From assembly GCA_037576195.1 (NCBI GenBank), contig CM075102.1, positions 19,588,745 to 19,652,744 of the forward strand: a stretch of DNA of 64,000 nt. Direction: 5' to 3'. The translations under genes and the position numbers were made by a program. Source of the DNA: Phytoseiulus persimilis (Eukaryota > Arthropoda > Arachnida > Mesostigmata > Phytoseiidae). This document shows, one piece after another, positions 37,696 to 48,658 of the stretch (its first letter is position 1; the number at the start of each line of letters is the position of its first letter). Under the pieces are notes generated by a model. The model saw only the letters and a list, made by a program, of their open reading frames with translations, searched no databases and was not told the origin of the DNA.

Positions 37696-38239
37696 TGGCA
37701 TTTTTCAAGCGGGAATTTTCGAGCCTGATTTTGCTTGTCCGTAGCTTTGTCAATTCTGGTATTTTCGGGAAATCAAGGAGTGATCGATAGAGGGTGCCGA
37801 GGCGGTCATTTCGATAAAATTCTGAAAAGCACATGATGGAAAGCGCGGCCAGCAGATGTTTTCTTGATGGACCGATTCTTTCCGAATTTCGCTCGAAAGT
37901 TACCAGGAGAACGTCGAATGTTATCGGATCGCACTCGTGCGTATCGCATTCGACGCGCCGAAGGAAGTCTGTCATTCGCCAGAAAACCGATTGAAGTGGC
38001 GAAAATGGCAACCGATCGCCTACCATTTTTCGAGGGAACGGGATGACTTCAATCGGTTTCCTGGCGAGTTGCCGGCTTCCTTTTGCGCATCGAATGCGAT
38101 CCCCCCGAGTCCAATCGAACAATAGTTGCCGTTTCCTCGATGCCTTTCAAAACCACTTGATATTTGCGAAAATTCCCAGAATTGTCAAAGGTATGGCCAA
38201 AACAAAATCGTGCTCGTTAATTCCCGACTGAAAAATGGG
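37696..38239. mobile_element. Inverted-repeat element, family shared with 44 kb (copy A)
   Basis: The ends match in reverse complement: GGCATTTTTCAAGCGGGAAT on the left against CCCATTTTTCAGTCGGGAAT on the right. Both then share TTTCGAGC/AACGAGC, GATTTTG, TTTGTCAATTCTGG and ATTTTCG. A second inner pair of arms of about 75 bp (about 37923-37998 and 38044-38118) shares ATCGCATTCGA.GCGC and AAACCGATTGAAGT. The left half holds ~140 bp absent from the right. Interior words (GAGGCGG.CATTT) recur in the copy at 44.1 kb. No transposase is encoded; the 173-codon minus frame here merely reads the repeat. Confidence 0.65.
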
Positions 38240-39000
38240 CGCCGTAGCTCATTTTAGAGCGTGGAAGAGACAAAAAATCACCAAGATCCGAAAAATAGAT
38301 GTATCACAAAACCTGGAGCGAAGCCGGAGGAACGGTTGATAGATTCGGAATATACGACCCCGAGTTACCCCAAGCAACAGTTTCCTTGTGACATATCTAA
38401 AATCAATCCGGTCGGGCTGTCATAACCATAATCGTGAATACGACCATTGATCATAACCAGAACCGAACATTTTTTTATGAAGTTCAGATCCGTGTGGTCG
38501 GGTGTTTCAGGCGTACCTAATCACGATACAGGTCTGTCCGTCAGTGAATCTCGACAAGGCTGTCGCGCATACGGGGCTTATGCAGTCGATGAACAAGGTG
38601 CCCATGCTGGTTTCCGTCATTCATCGGGAATGTCCACACTCAGATGCGAGCGATCCTGATTGTGCGTTATTACAGAAGCGTAGAAGGACGCAATCCAATA
38701 CTCGACGTAGGAGGGGAACTCGAGTCATCGCAAGAAGACCGAGTCGTTTTTATCGTCTTCTGCTCGGCGACATTGACACATCACAACTTACCGCGGTTAT
38801 TCCGTTCGAAGATCGATCCTGCACGGAACAGGAAAAGAAAACAGGTATTGTTCCGATCCGCAAGGTCTGGGGGCATGTAAAGCAAGTCCCTGGTTGAAAG
38901 CCTATGTGAGATATGCAAAAAAAACTACCCATAAGATGACGCGGTCAATAACCGCTGCATAACCGGCCTTCTGAGTATGAAACTGGCCGATACGGCCGAC
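38240..39000. other. No supportable gene
   Basis: Plus-strand frames of 70-131 codons (38447-38897) overlap each other without recognisable domains. Confidence 0.4.
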
Positions 39001-39534
39001 GAGGCCGCCATCCAGGTCCAGATGGATACCGAGCATGCTACACATGATTTTCTCGGAGAAAATCGACGAGTAAGCGATCTGGGAGTACAGCTCGCCGACC
39101 TCTCGTCCGAAGTAGTCACCCCGCAGAACCAAGTAGACGAAGCGAGAGAGGCTTAAGAAACATCGATTCAATGGGAGCAGATGAAGCTGCAGAACCCGTG
39201 AGTCGAATGGATATCGGAATTGAAGTGTTTCCTCTGACGAAGACCGGCAACTCATGTGCATCATTCTACACAGACAAGGCTCTCTGTGAGCTGAAACGAT
39301 ATGGGAGGCAGATCCCACTCGAGGATGATGAGAATGGAAACAAACGCGTTTGCCATCGATGCAACATGAATGAAGGAACCGTGAAGCACGTGATACTTCG
39401 AAGACGCATGCTACACAGATGAGGATTTCCTACTCACACTGGGCCTCCAGAACGAAATGAGAGTGCCCTCGATCGTGAAACGAACGGAACAAATCCGAGA
39501 GAACTGAGAAAATGAGACCACGATCTACTGCAGA
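39001..39534 (+). pseudogene. Possible LINE-type reverse transcriptase C-terminal fragment
   Basis: The frame from 39171 ends in RVCHRCNMNEGTVKHVILRR. This resembles the Cys-x2-Cys...His...Cys knuckle near the C-terminus of many non-LTR reverse transcriptases, with the final Cys replaced by Arg. After a frame change, the following bases encode LLTLGLQNEMRVPSIVKRT, similar in position to the short tail that often follows that knuckle. Upstream (39001-39156) another open frame, rich in Glu, Gln and Val, could belong to the same relic. Frames are interrupted, so any such copy is dead. No polymerase catalytic motif is present, so the assignment is weak. Confidence 0.28.
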
Positions 39535-40164
39535 GCTCCTGACATGAAAAGAAAAATGGTGATAGATGTAGCATGACCGCCCTGAACCAGATCTGGATCA
39601 ATGAATACCATAAGATACCATCATTACGTCTCCAGACTCGAGACCGTCTTCCCCGGTAAACATTCCACTCCCCAGGAAACTGGTTTTGTCGTCCAGATCA
39701 TCTTCTGGATACAGAACGGATCGGGAGCGGAATTCAGTCATCACCTGGCCTTGTGCTTTATTATGCCTCCCTCAAAACCCTCTAGGTCAACGAAATCGCT
39801 TGAGGCTCTTGAGAGCCTCGACTCCCTTGGATTTCCCGAAATCCCGTTGAAAATGAAATCCCGTTGGGATGTCAGCAGATGAAGATTTGGATTTTCGAGA
39901 ACGAAACTCAGTAGAGCTCTCTCCCCCGGTTCAGCCGCAGCGGGAACCCACACTCCGAGGCCTCGCTGCGTTCCAACGGAACGAGCTGCGAACCGACTTA
40001 GGAATCTCATCTAAACTGGAGGCGATACTGCTCGAAGCGCTGGGGTTGGAATTCCTGCTTGAGAAGTGGAAATCGAGGAGTAGAAACCAGAGTTGGGCAG
40101 ATTCGAATCCTTACTACATATACTCGGCTTAGTCCGGGACCAGTCTGACCATACTTTTCAAAAG

Positions 40165-40312
40165 CTGGAGGGGTGATTCCGAGACCAATCTGAGCATTAC
40201 CTCCCAGTTGTTCCCAGAGTTGGGAAGTAATGCTCAGATTGGTCACGGAATCACCCCTCCAGAGTTGGGAAGTAATGGCCAGATTGGTCTCGGAATCACC
40301 CCCTCCAGAGTT
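40165..40312. repeat. Hairpin plus extra copy, inside the hAT MITE
   Basis: Arms of 42 bp (40165-40206 and 40221-40262) are nearly exact complements around a 14-base loop. The right arm is then repeated once more in direct orientation (about 40264-40312). Key words are GGAGGGGTGATTCCGAGACC and CAATCTGAGCATTAC. Confidence 0.8.
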
Positions 40313-40364
40313 GGAAAGTCATGTGCGGACAAACTGACAAACTAAGCCGATCATATATAGTAGG

Positions 40365-40643
40365 GATTCGAATCAGAAAATGATTCGAATCAGAACATGA
40401 TTCGAATCCTCTGGTTTGAATCAAAAATGATTCGAATCAGGATCATCGAATCACTTGATTCGAATCAGAAATGATTCGAATCAGAATGATTCGACTCAGA
40501 AGCTATCGAATCACGTGATTCGAATCAAAAATGATTCGAATCATTTTGATTCGAATCAGGACGATTCGAATCACATCTGATCCGATCTGATTCGAATCCA
40601 ATGATTCGAATCAGAAGAGATTCGAATCAAAATGATTCGAATC
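40365..40643. repeat. Array of the palindrome GATTCGAATC
   Basis: Fourteen exact copies of the self-complementary decamer GATTCGAATC, plus several one-base variants, are spaced irregularly by 2-20 bases, mostly as GATTCGAATCAGAAAT-type units. The same decamer forms the inner edge of both hAT termini, suggesting that the array grew from the element's own subterminal sequence. Confidence 0.85.
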
Positions 40644-40663
40644 TGCCCAACTCTGGTAGAAAC

Positions 40664-41635
40664 TTAGTGACATCGCGGAATTCGACCACATATTGAAAAT
40701 CGTGCCTGCTCGAAAAACGAGGAATTATGTTCCTCTACGGTGAGCAGCATACCATGTTTTTACGATAAATTGGGCATGGTCTAGGAGTTTTGAACACGAA
40801 TACGATTGCCGTTACCAGCATCGAGAGTGTGTTTCGTAACGTCCCGAGCGAAAGAGGCGAAGTTCTCTCAACAAGGCAGAGCCTTGTCACGTTCCAATTT
40901 CGCCCTCCTGCGTCGTTGAGCGAGCTTGGATATCCTTCAAGAACAGTTCAGCAGGAATGTTTTAGAACCTTGATCGGAACCTCGCCCGTCGCCGCCCCCA
41001 CGAGGAGGGAGAGTCGTGAATGGTTGAACTCGGAGAACCTTGTTTCGATGTCGTTATTCTACGAATGCCGCCCGATGAGCATCATGTCGGCTACCGATGA
41101 GCATTATCAGAAAGCCAAGCATGGCTAGGAGAGCCCATGGTCACTTTCTAGAAACGTTTTTTCTCTGGAATTACGACGGGTCTGTCGGGCACTCGGGGAA
41201 TACGGTACTCCGATTCTGCTAGGTCTCAGGAAAAAGGTCGTGGCGGCGTTCAGTGCGTATGATCTTCAGACGGTCCATGGTATCTGAAAGCTGCCTGAAT
41301 TCCGAGAACTCAAGCTGAGTAAAAAGAAAATCGGAGTCCGTTACGGTGTACGACCGTTGACTCTCAAACGTAGGATACGTCGCAAGTATCATTTCGGCCA
41401 TCGAAGTTATAGACTGTGGTCGCATTCACTGTCGAAGGTGAATGCGTTCCTTAGCGTGAGAACTGCTGAGATTCGATCAATCAGACCGAGTAGCAGAGCC
41501 TGCGCGTTGTAGAACGGCGCCTCGAGTGGACACTATCCATATCAAGGAGCACGAATAAGGTCGGAATGTGAGACAGAGTTTCGGCGATGATTTTTGTTGG
41601 TTCCCACTCTATGCGCATCTACGAGAGTACATATT
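40664..41635. other. No supportable gene
   Basis: The only notable frame (plus, 40790-41128, 112 codons) has no recognisable domain and starts at a non-ATG codon. Confidence 0.4.
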
Positions 41636-42132
41636 CTATTCCCGTATCACACTTCGTTTGGCTCGTTTGCTTCGAAACACCCGTTGATCATCATAGAGGT
41701 GAATGAGCGCGTCGTTCCCCAACCAGGTCTCTGTCAAACACATTACGTTCGCTCTCATTGGAACCGGGTCAGTCATCGAGTCCTGTTGATGAGCCCTTGA
41801 GCTCTGACATTGAAATTGAGCAGGATGGCGGTCTGTTCTTGCAAACAATGGCACCATTGACCACGCCAACCTTTGGGTTGCGTCGGAAGTCTTTGTACTG
41901 ACTTGAAGAGAACATGATTCCGCGTCATGAAAACTTCCGACAACTCTAGTTGTCGGCGTCTCACGTTCAGATTGTCCAAAGGTTTTCGAGCAATCAATGG
42001 ATGAAAGATGCATATCTTGTTGAGTTTTGTCTGTAACTGTGCAGACATGGCTGCGAATGATCGATTTTGTTCGGGAGTGTATGGTTGGAGCGGTTCGTGT
42101 TCGTGGAAAAAACTCTGGGCTGCTAGGATCAC
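41636..42132 (-). pseudogene. Endonuclease/exonuclease/phosphatase-type fragment of a retroelement or Helitron
   Basis: One frame (ending 41773) contains AILLNFNVRAQGLIN. About one codon later, after a single-base frame change, the next frame reads DPVPMRANVMCLTETWLGN. Together these match the N-terminal pattern of mobile-element endonuclease domains: an L-N-x-R strand, a spacer, and then the C-L-T-E-T-W-L strand carrying the catalytic Glu. Such domains occur in non-LTR retrotransposons and in some animal Helitrons. The downstream catalytic motifs are not recognisable, and the frame change shows the copy is inactive. The upstream part (to 42132) is open but unrecognised. Confidence 0.45.
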
Positions 42133-44000
42133 AAACTACCGCTTGTTTTTCATGAAAACGTGGGGTATTTGCTATGTTGATTTCATTGGACGAGTCATGA
42201 TATTCTTCGGATCCGCTTCGCCTAAGGTCAACTTAAGGTTCGGCCACGCCATTCCAGTGTGGGCAGAAAGTGCGAAATTCGTGAGCGAAACTCTCCGAAA
42301 CTCTTCGATGTGTATATGGTGGTGAGATATCCGATTTCCACCCGTTGATCAGATACACCGAGAAGAGGAGCAATGACCATAGTTTACCAATGACCGAGAT
42401 GTGGTGGTTCGAACATGAAGAGCCTTCCTATCGCGGGAAAATTACCAACGGGGTACATCATCCGAAAGGTGCGCCATTCCTTTTTGGGCAGGGAAACCCA
42501 AATTTTTGGACGAAACTCTCAGATCTCCAACATGAGACCAAACTCCTCAGTGTTTGAGCAGGAACCTCGTTGTCTGATCAGCGAGCTTTTGTTGATGCAG
42601 ATGACCTCCGTTCGCGTCAAAATATACCAGGCAGAACTCAAGTTTCCTAATGTACTAGGGCATGGGAAGGCATTCTGATGCGCCTAGCGATGTGATGCTC
42701 GAGGCGATCCGCCCCTTCGCTACGCCACTGGCCGTGAGCCACTTTCTAGGTTTTCACGTAGTTATGAGGCTGAAGGATTGACACCGATGGCTCGAAACTA
42801 CGATCCACGTGTCCAGCTGTCGGTCGAGCATAATGACCCACGACGCGATCGTTAGGTGGAGATTCGCCCGGCGTGATATTTCGGTCGGCCACGCATTGTT
42901 TCTTTGGTCATCGACCACATAAGGGACAAACGCCATCCAGATCCGAAGCCCTGAAAACGATTTGCGGATCACCTGTTAACGGTTCATAGCGCTCAGGGCA
43001 TAATTTTGAATGGATAGAAGGCATTTATTGACCAATGCTTAGTGTTTTATCGAAACATATGCTGTACAAGATTCGCAGTCCGGGTCTATAATTTTGAATG
43101 TTACGAGAGCGTATGCGTCGGATTCGCGGACCCTATCATGGAAAAGGGGTCTGATCGTTCATCAGGATCGTGTATCTCTGAGGTATAGGGGCAAGTAGGA
43201 TAAATTCGCTGCGCATTCAAGTGGGGCGAACCTCCTCTGAACTTTCTGCGCAAGCTGATTCTTTCTTGACTTCGTCTCAGCGAGACGCTACCAACTTCCG
43301 AGGACCGACTTTGATTCAGCTATGATTTTCGTCAGCTACTACCGTCATCCTGTCAAACCGTCAATGTGAATCGAGACTCCTCTACGATGATAATCAAGGG
43401 AACTCTTCCTTCACTCTGGAGTGACGACAGCTTGGCTCGGAGCCTTCCATGCGAAGCACCTGAGGCGAACCTAGACATCGTCCTGGATTGCAGGGAAGGA
43501 ACGTCCTCGCCCCAGGACTCCTCGAACCGTACTCTTCACCCACCAGTGCTGAAGAAGCTCCTCGAAGGACCAGGGCAATCCCAACGGCTTGGGCCCACGA
43601 TCACAATAAATACAACCAAACGAGAGTCAGTCGGATGGCAGAGCAGCTAGGTGGGTGAAGGAGGAATCGCGAGGATGATATAAATAGTCATCTCGGGAGG
43701 ATGAATACGAGAACTTACAGCAGGAACTGGTGCTAGATGCTGTCGAATCCTGCAGAAGTCGAGCATTCGAAAGACACCCATTGATGCTTCTGACCTCATG
43801 TCGACTCTCGTGTGGTAAACTCCGGGATGGTTGGAACGGGCAGCAATAAATCGTCAGCACACATAGAAGCGTCATGCGAGCCCGAGGCTGCGTCGAGTCT
43901 GAGAATCCTCGTCCTCTATACGGAAGAGACTTGGTGAAAGAGAGTTAACCTTCTATGTTTCCGCCGATGCCGGAGCTTCACTCCAGAGTGTGGCTTGCTT
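42133..44000. other. No supportable gene
   Basis: Several plus-strand frames of 70-105 codons occur (42008-42678, 43366-43650). The last begins MNRDSSTMIIKGTLPS with a true-looking composition but no known domain. No repeats are recognised. Confidence 0.4.
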
Positions 44001-44250
44001 GAGTCGGAAATTTTCGAGCGATTTTGTTCCATTTTGTTTCGGCCGTAACTTTGTCGATTCTTGGAATTCCCTCAAAAATCAAAAAGAGCCCAAAGGAATT
44101 CGAGGCGGCCATTTTTGTGCTTTGGAGTGTATATGATGTGCATTTCGGCCAGGACGTGGTCTGGTGGAAATTACTAAGAAATTGCCGGCTCATGCGAATA
44201 TTGATGAAGTTACGGCCAAAACAAAATGTGGCTCGAAAATTCCATCCAGC
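44001..44250. mobile_element. Inverted-repeat element, family shared with 37.7 kb (copy B)
   Basis: The left end (GAAATTTTCGAGCGATTTTG, then TTTCGGCCGTAACTTTGTCG) and the reverse complement of the right end (GGAATTTTCGAGCC, CATTTTGTTTTGGCCGTAAC) form terminal inverted repeats of about 40 bp. The same ends and the internal word GAGGCGGCCATTT are found in the 37.7-38.2 kb element, so both belong to one family. This copy is about half the length and lacks the inner hairpin. No coding capacity. Confidence 0.65.
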
Positions 44251-47200
44251 GAATGGGTCAGGGTCTGAGCGTTGGACTCATAAGCCTGAACTTCAGGCTA
44301 CGGGCTGAACATCGATTGTGCAGCCATGTATTAAAGCAGGAGGAACATAGATATTTCAGTTGCGTTCAGCCGATCTCAAGAGAGACGAAGGTTTCTTGGA
44401 TTCACTACCGTTTGGGTCCCGGTGTTTGGGGTTCGTGACACCAAACCGCGAGCGTAGCGGCAGATCGACTGACATATCAAACGACTGGGAACGTCTCATT
44501 GTCATCCGATCATCACGGAGCGGATGGTCAAAGCTGAGCGGTCCCCCTGAGTTGGGTTCGGCTACAGCCTCTTCTTCTCTATCTGGTCCAGACTCTGATG
44601 GTACTGGCTGGGCTTGATATCGACCCATGCGATAATTTCGCGACAACGCAGTCAAGATCTCATCTCCTCCTCCTCCTTGTGTTTCCTCCTGCAGCGTGGA
44701 ATCCCATATCAAAACCTATTAAAAAGATCAGACCCACGGACAAAGTGATTCGAGGGGTTCTCGAGAGCTTTATGACGCTCGATTAGCAGCACTCAACGTC
44801 GTCCAACAAGGCTGCGATCCGATTTCTCTTCTCAGAGCTTTTCCCGCCGAACGACAGATACATGTTTTCTTCAAGAGTTCTCGCTCCAATTATTTCGGAA
44901 ATCAGGGATCAGCGACACTGCTCTCGATGTTGATGCTGTCAGACCCTTCTTGAGATTTCGAACAAGCAAGAGGCTTGAAAGAAGGAAATATCTCGAGGAT
45001 TCCGATGATCTTGCTGAAATCGAGCGAAGGGCCTAATAGGAGAAGCCGTTTTTATCGCGAGAAATCCGCGAGCCGAGTGTCTGTCGGCTGTCGAGTCGGA
45101 ATGTTGGAATCAGCGATCGAGGTGCTTACTAACAGTGTCCGATCTGACCACAACCGTTCCTAGAACGGAGGAATCGGGAAAGCTAGGTTACCTCAAACCC
45201 TGGAGCGTATAATGCGAGGATTTTCCGGAAAGCCAGCTCGGATGTTCGCGAATTGTTCTCCATCTGACGAAAGCTCAAGCACGTTTTGTCACTCGACCAC
45301 AGAGGGGAAATTCTGTGGGCTCGACGTCCGGAGTCTGTCGATTCGTGCCTCGTCTCTGATACTGGGATAACGACCGCAGAAACAAGCGAACCACGTACTA
45401 GCCGAGCTATTCACTGTTCGGCCTGATAAATACCAAACATCGCTCCAGATCTCGGAAACTGTCTTTTTGAGCTAAGAGAAGACGCGATCAGGGTTCCTCT
45501 CTGGATGGAGATCCGGAAAAAAACGCATCTTCCGATACTTCCCAGTTTAATTATATTATCTCAACGATAATGGCCATATTGACGAACAATGCTACCGTGA
45601 TTTCGAGGTCGAAGCAAATACTCCCAAAGATATATTGGGACATTTATAACTAGAATCATATTTTAGAGATTCTAGAAATGAGCATCAGAAGCTCTTCCCC
45701 GGCTCGACAACTTGGAGAGTAACTGGAACTTTTCCCCTCGTATTGGTGGGGAGCAGTGGATCGATACCGTCATGAAGGGTGGATTTCGAAAGGTCAATTT
45801 ATCATACAGGGTTTCCGTGGGCGCTCGACAGTCCTGCGACGTTATTCCACTCTGTCTGGGACCATTCTGCTGATTTTCGCAGAGAAAGCGAGGGCCGGCC
45901 CAGTATCCTCATGTTTCCAGTGGACTCAATGAACGATTCGGGGCGATTTGAGGATTGTTAACTCTTCTCGAGAGTGGGCCCAGCGAGCGACCTGGTGAGA
46001 GCAGATGGTTATTTGGGGATCGCGAGCAAGGAAAATCTAGTTCGCTTATATCGCAAAGCTTCCTCCTCGTTCAGGCACGCGCAAAACTTGGCTCTGTTGT
46101 TCTCAACGGTTGCAGAAAGGCACATTCCTGCGGAGTCTGCTAAGACACGTGGGGTTGTCGATTCTCATCGCAGTTTCTTCCCCGTTGCCAGGAGTAATGC
46201 GTCCGAGACCGGTTCGGGCGCAGCGATGAGCTTGGGTGGAAATATCCACTCCAGCGCCCTCTTGACGATTCATGGAAACATGGAGACCATAGCGGAATAA
46301 GAGGCGAAGATGCGAAGTCCCATTGGGAGGAAAACGGGGACCTGGTTGATAAATGCGCGCATGGAGAAGCATTTCCCACGGAGATTATTTCTCATTAGTC
46401 CGAGCCCCTCACGGGAACTGGCAATCATCCCTTCCCGTTGAGCAGCCAACTGTTCACCGGGTAACCGCGCTGGTCCCGGCTGTCAGCTCCGGGATTCTGG
46501 TCCCTTGACGTTCCGGGCACTTATTCGCAGGTTGGAATCGAACAGAAACTATCTAAAATCAGTCATGTCAGGAATCAGGAGCTCCAGGTCTCGAGCCATC
46601 GCCTTCCCTCCCATCTAGAGCTGTATTCAGGTTATGGTCGAAAACAACAGCGTTGGGGGGCGACTCTGACTTGATTCTAAACCCTACGGTTCAGCCAGAT
46701 ACACAGTCTCATTGATGTTTCCTGATCGAGCCTAGGCTTATCAGGAGAATCAACAGGAAAGTGTACCCGATACAACTCTACCTGTAATCAACTCTCGGTC
46801 AGGTCTGACTCCAAAACACCCGCACAAGGTTGCTTGAAACCTGCCCCGTCGATACTTGCTCTCTCAGGGATGCTGTTGACCGAGCTAACTTCATTTGCGA
46901 CGCTCCTGTCGGTGAGGGAAAAAACAGCTCAAAGCGCTCTTTCAAGTTCCCCCCCCCCTCCTCTCTGTCGCGTCGAGGTGACAGAGCTCTTCGCATGAGT
47001 TTCTCCTCAGATTGGAAGCGAATGAGAATTTTCCGTCATTGTTGTTCGCGCAAGACGGGCCCGTCGAAGAGAAATGCTTTCTATAGTCTCCGCATGGAGC
47101 TCTGCGCGGCGTTCGACTGCGCGGAAAATTGCTTTCGGCCCAGGCTGCAGTCACCAAGCAATGCATCGGAATGACACACGATTATTTAGGCAGGAGAATC

Positions 47201-48658
47201 GTCGCCGGAACGCGCCACTGCGGGAAAATGTCAACTCATCCAACAGGCTTGAGTCTCGGATGGAAGCTGGCGGCTGGAAGCCATACAAAGTACTGTCTTA
47301 GTGGGATCTCAACGTTCTTTCGCGATGGATTTAGTATCAACGCTAGTGTCGATAAAATGGGAGGGTCGACGTCAATCCGTTGCGAGAGATTCCTCCTCAC
47401 ACACCCATCATGAATACCACGCACTTTAATGGAATGCTCGAACTGGGCCTCTACGGTTCGGGAGGGAGTCTCCGACGTGCGGAGTTGCTCTTGAACTTAT
47501 TACAGCGATTCCTCCCACGAAATCCTCGAGGAATCGCATCCTGTTATTCAAGGTGAACTCAGACAGTAGGAGGTCACTATGAGTGCGTCACCGAGTACGC
47601 AACGGGTTAACTCGCGTGAGCGAGCTTCTCGAGAAGCATCATTACATTACCGATGCATGACTTCGGCAGCGAATTAGCATACGAGGTAGAATGGCATATG
47701 CTGCGAGCCGAGATCAGACCTCGCCTCTCGACCGGGTATCACCGTTATTGCGGGACTCCTGAACTAGTATTAGCAATCCTCGAATCAGTGATACGCCGGA
47801 TCGAATCGAACATCTGAGGCCAAACTTGAGCGGCAACAGGCTGCGCATTCTCGCCGTGGTCATTTCTCCGGAACCGTGCAGCCACGGCTGTATGGGAGAA
47901 CAATTGTTTTCGCGTATATATCTCAGAGGATTTTCCAGAGGTCAACGAGCTCTTACATCTACTGAAATGTATTGGTGGTAATTGTTTTGATTTGGTATTG
48001 GTATCTATTTATCCTCATATATATATGACACTTTCGTTTCAGTGGCGAGTTGCCTCAGTGGATATTCGTAGTTTCTTTCTCCCACTGATGTAGGAGTCCG
48101 CCTTTTTCCGCCTTCCGAAAACTGGAGAACTGAATCAGCAAGGGCATCGGGCGAGCGGCGCCGCTGTCTGTTCATGGTTGCGGGAAAGTGACGTGCCTGA
48201 AAACTGTTCTCTTTCATCACGTGGACCAATGACCATTGCCAAGCGAAGAGTCGAGGGATCCGAATAGTGACAGGCGATTCTCACTACCAAGGATCCCATG
48301 ACTGTAGGAAGGTTCGTCTCGGCAGTCATCGGATGATGAAGAGAAGGAGCGACAGACAGTTCCCTGTACATCTATCCAGTTTCAAGGGAATAAATACTTC
48401 ATGGATGATTTCAACAGAGACGTCAATTTCTCCCTCCTGAGAATACCCACTTGGCCTAACCGCGATCCGACTTTCCATGCTCTTGGGAATATTTCTCACA
48501 ACAGAGGCTTCAAGTCCACCCCAAGTCTCAGGAGTGGCACCAGAGAGCTCTGCGGAACTTCTCGATATTCCTCGCCCTCCTTCCCTTCAAGAGCGTAACC
48601 TGCGCTTCTATTCCAGAAGACACGCCAGTATACATGTGAGTTTCAGGAATGTATAAAC
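44251..48658. other. No confirmed gene
   Basis: Frames on both strands reach 90-118 codons without recognisable domains. An AT-rich patch lies near 45541-45690, and a C-run lies near 46950-46959. One plus-strand frame is listed separately. No RNA gene is seen. Confidence 0.4.
45971..46300 (+). CDS. Candidate terminal exon, unrecognised
   Basis: After a pyrimidine-rich possible acceptor (TTAACTCTTCTCGAG, ending near 45972) a frame of about 108 codons runs to TAA at 46300. It contains DLVRADGYLGIASKENLV and a Ser/Ala-rich second half. It has no ATG at its beginning, so it would need an upstream exon. No family is recognised, and minus-strand frames overlap it. Confidence 0.2.
   Translation, partial: RVGPASDLVRADGYLGIASKENLVRLYRKASSSFRHAQNLALLFSTVAERHIPAESAKTRGVVDSHRSFFPVARSNASETGSGAAMSLGGNIHSSALLTIHGNMETIAE

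Larger units (their letters stand above)
40080..40663. mobile_element. hAT-type MITE with perfect 8-bp target duplication
   Basis: The element spans 40088-40655 (568 bp). GTAGAAAC occurs immediately before it (40080-40087) and immediately after it (40656-40663), giving a perfect 8-bp target duplication that fits the hAT nTnnnnAn pattern. The terminal inverted repeats are perfect over 22 bp, beginning CAGAGTTGGGCAGATTCG on each side (40088-40109; complement at 40634-40655). Directly inside, a second inverted pair of about 34 bp, sharing CTACTA.ATAT and CGGCTTAGT, lies at 40100-40134 and 40341-40374. Between them are hairpin arms built from the 45-bp unit; between the inner right arm and the end is an array of GATTCGAATC. 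It has no coding capacity and would need a transposase supplied elsewhere. Confidence 0.85.

Noticed and set aside
37601-38122. 173-codon minus-strand frame
   Set aside because: It lies almost entirely within the inverted-repeat element, and the complementary arm gives a mirror frame.
40365-40643. CRISPR array
   Set aside because: Repeats are 10-bp palindromes with irregular short gaps and no unique spacers of constant length; the setting is eukaryotic.
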